22,455 bases of DNA. Origin: Euprymna scolopes. Lineage: Eukaryota; Mollusca; Cephalopoda; Sepiida; Sepiolidae. Of this stretch, positions 18,830 through 22,455 are shown one piece after another. Within the stretch, counting starts at the first letter, position 1, and each line of letters starts with the position of its first letter. The notes beneath the pieces are model-generated. The model searched no databases, was not told the origin of the DNA, and was given only the letters and a program-made list of their open reading frames with translations. The translations under genes and the position numbers were made by a program. The stretch is from assembly GCA_024364805.1 (NCBI GenBank), contig CM044508.1, forward strand, positions 49,212,553 through 49,235,007, read 5' to 3'.

Positions 18830-18851
18830 CTACAGATATAATTATCTGTAG
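18830..18851 (+). repeat. Inverted repeat, 9-bp perfect arms, 4-nt spacer
   Basis: CTACAGATA, spacer TAAT, TATCTGTAG. Confidence 0.8.
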
Positions 18852-19291
18852 AAGAGCTTTTTTTGTGCTCTAGTGCACTGGTTTTTTTTAAGCGCGTCGA
18901 CTATAATGTTTTTTTGAACGCTTCGACGTCTTCCTGTCTGCCGTAGTTTCTGCTCGACTCGTTTGAAGTACGTTAGATTTGAAAGACTATTCGGCTATTT
19001 CCTCAGGTTTCCGTTGGTACGCTCTGTCGGCGAGGATTTCTGTTGCTGTAAATTTACTAACCAGACTTCCCATGATGCTGTTTTTTGTTTTCCCAACCTT
19101 AACTAAACTGGCGTGAAGCATGGTTTGTTGCAGAATAGCTTAAGAAAATCTGTGACTACCTCGAACGGTAGTTTTTCCATCCTAACGAGCACCTGTAGTT
19201 TTTCCACTTACCTTACTAGCAACAGGTCGTTCGTAAAACGAGATAAATGAAGAAATAAAAAACAATGCCTTTATATGCAAATTTTTTGAAG
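18852..19291 (+). other. Stretch without a gene
   Basis: I see no supported gene or strong repeat apart from diffuse CGTCGA-like words near 18893-18960. Confidence 0.35.
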
Positions 19292-19527
19292 TTGAATTTC
19301 GAAGAAATAACTTGAAGAAGCTGGCAGGGTGAAAATAAGATGTGTGACCATCAGTTGGTGTGAAGTTGGAAGGTTGAAAGGTTGGAAGGTTGAAATAACA
19401 CGATTGTTCGCGTTGTTGTGGACGAAACATTTTGTGTAAATTCGTGTAAATGCTATTTTTGTTTTTTAGAGAAAAATTCTTTTTTGAGCGTGCCGTCGAT
19501 TTGTGTGAAAGACACAAACACATTCAT
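19292..19527 (+). repeat. Direct repeat E, copy 1 (~236 bp)
   Basis: From TTGAATTTCGAAGAAATAAC to ACACATTCAT it matches 20140-20374 collinearly. Blocks such as GAAATAACTTGAAGAAGCTG, TTGGTGTGAAGTTGGAAGGT, GGACGAAACATTTTGT and GCTATTTTTGTTTTTTAGAG are identical. The two copies differ by small indels. One is a 16-bp tandem duplication (GTTGGAAGGTTGAAAG, 19365-19396) present only in this copy. Flanks outside the repeat do not match, so this is not a simple tandem segment. No TG...CA ends or terminal inverted repeats are seen. Confidence 0.93.
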
Positions 19528-19725
19528 TTCATCGTTTGTTTCGAAAATAATGAAAATAATGAAATGAATATAAGGAATTGAAAAAACTCAATTGCTGTTT
19601 ATTTTCTGTTGTAACGACTACAAGGAGAAAGAGAAATTGCAGTCCAGCATGTAGAAAAAGAAAGAGGGAGCGAGTTGCCATATGCACTCGGACAAGCTTG
19701 AACACGAACTTGAAGGAAAGAAAAG
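19528..19725 (+). other. Spacer between the E repeats, left part
   Basis: AT- and A/G-rich, with GAAAATAAT repeated near 19543-19560. No ORF of note beyond a 65-aa frame that starts here and runs into the palindromic cluster. Confidence 0.35.
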
Positions 19726-19820
19726 TTTATGTTGACTTTTATACCGGGGTCAGTGTTGACCCCGGTTTATGTTGACGGGGTCAGTATAAAAGTCAACTGA
19801 CTTTTATACCGGGGTCAGTC
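19726..19820 (+). repeat. Palindromic, shuffled repeat cluster (CCGGGGTCA motif)
   Basis: Within 95 bases GACTTTTATACCGGGGTCAG occurs twice in direct orientation (about 19734 and 19797). A shortened direct copy GTTGACGGGGTCAGT lies at 19771-19785, and TATAAAAGTCAAC is inverted at 19785-19796. ACCGGGGTCA/TGACCCCGGT forms a 10-bp inverted repeat with spacer GTGT at 19743-19766. The alternation of direct and inverted copies needs several template switches to explain. Confidence 0.92.
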
Positions 19821-19883
19821 TATCACTTTTTAAGCGACATGACGCATAGAAATAAAAAAAAAAAACGTTGCGAACTGCGAAGG

Positions 19884-19950
19884 ACATTTGTAGAATGATC
19901 GATCTTTGTTAGATCATTTGTAGAATGTCGATCATTTGTAGAAAGTCGAT
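19884..19950 (+). repeat. Three short tandem units of CATTTGTAGAA
   Basis: CATTTGTAGAATGATCGAT, CATTTGTAGAATGTCGAT and CATTTGTAGAAAGTCGAT follow each other, the first two separated by CTTTGTTAGAT. Confidence 0.85.
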
Positions 19951-20139
19951 TTCTGAGAAAATGCATACCTGAAATATATGCATACAGATTGGATGCGTTT
20001 AGTTTTCAGTGCAGAATGACGTTGTTGACGTTCAAGGTTTTGACAGACAGAGATTTGTCAACGTAAAAAAATTGATGCCGTCGCAAGATTATTCTGTTGA
20101 CGCTGTTGTTGAAAAGCAACCAGTATAATTACTATATTA

Positions 20140-20374
20140 TTGAATTTCGAAGAAATAACTTGAAGAAGCTGGAAGGGTGAAAATAATAAGTTGGTGTGAA
20201 GTTGGAAGGTTGAAATAACACTTAAGTTCGCGTTAGCCTCAAGTAATTGGACGAAACATTTTGTATATGTCGTGGTTTGTCGTGTCCTGGTTAGCAAATG
20301 CTATTTTTGTTTTTTAGAGAAAAATTCTTTTTTGAGAGTGCCGTCGATTTGTGTGAAAGTACAAACACATTCAT
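20140..20374 (+). repeat. Direct repeat E, copy 2 (~235 bp)
   Basis: Partner of 19292-19527, in the same orientation, offset about 850 bp. It carries its own short insertion containing TCCTGGTTAGCA (about 20285), a word that also appears just outside the repeat near 20409. A pair of ~235-bp direct repeats around ~610 bp could be the terminal repeats of a miniature LTR-type element, or two insertions of one family. Confidence 0.93.
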
Positions 20375-20486
20375 ATGACGGAAGATCTCCACGTGGTTGT
20401 TGTTGATCCTGGTTAGCACACCTGGGAGAGAATCTACGTTTATAGCACGCTTATTACTTGGGAGTTCGACTGTTGAATATTGGATG

Positions 20487-20726
20487 CTAGTTGTTACTGC
20501 AATTGGCTCCTGTTACTGCAATTGGCTCCTTTGAGGTTAACCAGGATTTTGACACCGCCGAAATACTTGAACTTGTATTATTGCCCGTCACACCGTTTGG
20601 TTTTGTCCAAACTTCCAACTTACGTATCGCATCCTCTGCTAATTTAACTTGTTTCTTTGAAATCCAACCCTCTAAAAAATCAACCTTCTTGATTAGGAGA
20701 ATTTCATTTGGTGGTAAGGCAGGCAT
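20487..20726 (-). CDS. Hypothetical coding frame, 79 aa, unknown
   Basis: The minus-strand ATG lies in a favourable AAAATGCC context and opens 79 codons. The N-terminal half is charged and probably helical (LPPNEILLIKKVDFLEGW, then KKQVKLAEDAIRKLEVW) and the tail is serine/threonine rich. Composition is protein-like, better than most frames in the window. A perfect 19-bp tandem duplication at 20492-20529 lies in its last codons. I do not recognise a family. A plus-strand frame of 95 aa (20491-20778) covers the same bases, so at most one is real. It could be an exon of a host gene or a remnant of a decayed transposon. Confidence 0.25.
   Translation of the reverse strand: MPALPPNEILLIKKVDFLEGWISKKQVKLAEDAIRKLEVWTKPNGVTGNNTSSSISAVSKSWLTSKEPIAVTGANCSNN
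20492..20529 (+). repeat. Tandem duplication, 19-bp unit, perfect
   Basis: TGTTACTGCAATTGGCTCC twice head to tail. Confidence 0.95.
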
Positions 20727-21090
20727 TTTTGTTTTTCTTCATTCATTTCACGATCAACCCCTGGAAGTGTGGCATTGACCGGTTGGTAACTGCAGCGGAG
20801 ATATCCTTCCTCTCTTCCACAGAGCTTGTGATGGGATTAAAATTTTGTCCTGTGTTTTGGTCCGCGAAATTACAGTCGTGTGTATTTTTTGTCATTGGTG
20901 CAAGCGTGATTAGATTTGAAGGATGGTTAGAACTGTTCACTGCGATCTCTTGGAACACCAAACATCTTTCGCACAGGATTGTATCTGCAACTGATTGTAT
21001 CGGCTACGGCTGGAAAAAACGATCAACGACGGTGAAGATGGCAGGATGGTCATATATGAGCCCTGGTTGTGGGAGGAGACCTAATTGGTT

Positions 21091-21366
21091 ATGACCTACT
21101 GTAAGGAATGGACGTTATCAAAGAATTGGGTGGTGAGATTTGATGGCGAGAGTATTTCTGGGTGCATCCATGAAACTTTTATGCGGAATTCGAATAGCGT
21201 ACGACAGTTTCCCGGAAATTGTCAGACGTTGTACAATATAAAATTCCCCCTTCAGATTCCAGAGACGGAATTTGATCCTGTTAATGGCGGTACTCTACTA
21301 TCGGGAACTAAACAAGCATGTAACTCCTTTTACAGCCCGCGCGTACTGAGAAGTTGCAGGATCTAA
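21091..21366 (+). CDS. Hypothetical coding frame, ~91 aa, unknown
   Basis: An open frame starts at ATG 21091 (MTYCKEWTLSKNW) and ends at TAA 21364-21366. It has balanced amino-acid use, with four cysteines in the last two thirds (CIHE, NCQT, ACNS, SCRI) and PLQIPETEFDPVNGGT in the middle. Protein-like sequence also precedes it in the same frame back to about 20995 but is closed by a stop. I recognise no family. Local GC content and codon use stand out from the AT-rich flanks, which suggests real, possibly decayed, coding origin. A secreted cysteine-containing fragment is conceivable but unproven. Confidence 0.3.
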   Translation: MTYCKEWTLSKNWVVRFDGESISGCIHETFMRNSNSVRQFPGNCQTLYNIKFPLQIPETEFDPVNGGTLLSGTKQACNSFYSPRVLRSCRI

Positions 21367-21373
21367 TGTATCT

Positions 21374-21730
21374 GTGCTGGATCTTCGCATGTGCATGTCA
21401 CTATGGCTCTTATCAAACGGAGAAACCCACATGGGATTTGGACTTGGAAGTTGCGACATAAATTATCAGGCAACATACGATGTGTATGTGGATGAAGAAA
21501 TTGTGCCTGCAATGCACAGTGCTCAGTTTGCAGGTCTGGGAATGTTCGGTTCGAGGCAATGCCTTGTGTTTTTACGCTGCGGAAAGTTGGTTGTGGCTTC
21601 GTATTGCAGACGGATGGGACAACAATTTATGACACCCCTCTCAATACGATGGTCAGAGAGTGTGAAGAACAAAAAAGATAGGAGCGACGTTGGATGTAAC
21701 GAAGTTGATGGAACGAAAGAGCAATGTTAG
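21374..21730 (+). CDS. Hypothetical coding frame, 118 aa, unknown
   Basis: This is among the longest open frames outside the fossils. It follows the 21091-21366 frame after a few bases in a different frame. The stretch CDINYQATYDVYVDEEIVPA and the part around FAGLGMFGSRQCLVF look protein-like; the C-terminal part is basic. The bases near 21560-21670 also give a protein-like reading in another frame, so the true frame is uncertain and the block may be a decayed gene. No family is recognised. Confidence 0.28.
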   Translation: MLDLRMCMSLWLLSNGETHMGFGLGSCDINYQATYDVYVDEEIVPAMHSAQFAGLGMFGSRQCLVFLRCGKLVVASYCRRMGQQFMTPLSIRWSESVKNKKDRSDVGCNEVDGTKEQC

Positions 21731-22207
21731 GAAAGGTTATTCCGATATGCACACTCCCACTATTGTGTGGATATTGATAAAAACAAACTTTTCTCGGATA
21801 ATTTCTGTTGACAAAACGGCTGTTGACAAAACAGAACATTGCAATAGAAAAGACATTGAACATTTTGGCGATTTGAGATGTTCATCTTAATAGGCTTCCC
21901 TGTTAAGAAAAAGTTAAATTCTGGCTGGTCAAAAATTAATAGGCCAGATATAAGTTTCTCTGGATACAAGATGTCTGGAGAATTTGATCACCCCAAAAAA
22001 GATAACCAAAATTCGACAATTTTATATAAATGTTCTGATTTGACAATTTTTGACATTTCTCTACAGAGAGCATTTTTTGAGTATATATTCTCAAATTGGG
22101 TCAAATTTTATTTAAAACCCGCTGAGTCATGTCATGACGTCACCAAGCTGTAATGGCAGTCTGAATTGTTATCGGTAAAAAAAAATTTAACCTTCACACA
22201 CTACGCT
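21731..22207 (+). other. AT-rich stretch without a supported gene
   Basis: It contains the 15-bp tandem duplication CTGTTGACAAAACGG / CTGTTGACAAAACAG at 21805-21834. A 91-aa frame at 21878-22153 is lysine, phenylalanine and asparagine rich and probably compositional. TGAGTCA (22123-22129) and the perfect TGACGTCA (22135-22142) sit 5 bases apart; they match AP-1 and CRE consensus sites. Confidence 0.45.
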
Positions 22208-22269
22208 ATGCCAACGTAGTTATTAGCATGTTATTAGCATTATATGCCAACGTAGTTATTAGCATGTTA
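22208..22269 (+). repeat. Duplication, 26-bp copies with 36-bp spacing
   Basis: ATGCCAACGTAGTTATTAGC plus ATGTTA at 22208-22233 recurs exactly at 22244-22269. The gap TTAGCATTAT repeats part of the unit again. Confidence 0.94.
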
Positions 22270-22385
22270 AAAATAGTTAGATAACGAAAAATAAGCCAAA
22301 AATGTAAAGTAAAAACAAAAAAAAAAAAATACGCTTACAAAAAATATTTACGATCGAAGTTTTTACAATAATAACAAACCCAGAC

Positions 22386-22408
22386 GCCATTTTTTAGTGT
22401 GGGAGAGA
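22386..22408 (+). repeat. Possible fourth, short copy of repeat A
   Basis: GCCATTTTTTAGTGTGGGAG plus AGA resembles GCCGTTTTTTAATGTGGAGA of copy 3 (5472-5491). The similarity then stops, so this may be a shared end motif or coincidence. Confidence 0.25.
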
Positions 22409-22455
22409 GAGAGAAACGTTAACTTTTCACCCCCGAAATCGACAATGTATATATA

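Noticed and set aside
21878-22153. 91-aa plus-strand frame
   Set aside because: Amino-acid use mirrors AT-rich composition (K, F, N, S); no motif and no supporting context.

Overview
The window looks like AT-rich intergenic (or intronic) DNA of a metazoan, most likely an invertebrate and plausibly an arthropod. The main evidence is two decayed Ty3/Gypsy LTR retrotransposons. One has a gag of the PPFW...LWF..VEAQF type, which is common in arthropod genomes. Long A/T homopolymers, absence of closely spaced ORFs and lack of any operon layout exclude a prokaryote. I found no intact host protein gene, no tRNA or rRNA gene and no CRISPR array.

Layout. 1-1040: purine-rich start, then the first copy of a dispersed repeat (called A here) and leader-like sequence. 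1044-3300: plus-strand Ty3/Gypsy fossil (gag, protease, RT, integrase remnants). 3321-4440: a 34-bp duplication, a ~30-bp minisatellite and a 19-bp-arm hairpin in AT-rich DNA. 4447-5572: two more A copies around a GC-richer block that resembles an LTR promoter. 5573-7760: non-coding with short tandem duplications. 7876-14590: AT-rich, gene-poor, with pairs of short dispersed repeats (B, C, D), many 13-90 bp tandem duplications and a perfect 35-bp inverted repeat. 15119-15178: four 15-bp CGAGTTTTCC units. 15225-18127: minus-strand Ty3/Gypsy fossil with both LTRs recognisable. 18128-20480: AT-rich, with one small exon-like frame, a scrambled palindromic cluster and a ~235-bp direct repeat pair (E). 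20487-21730: a coding-like block of unknown identity. 21731-22455: AT-rich tail with more tandem duplications.

No set of genes here works together. The coherent signal is mutational. Short tandem duplications (several with a spacing of exactly 34 bp) and inverted repeats with a spacer of exactly 4 nt recur across unrelated sequence, both inside fossils and outside them. That pattern fits repeated template-switch or snap-back repair (for example polymerase-theta-type end joining) or, less interestingly, assembly noise. This is the observation I would follow first.
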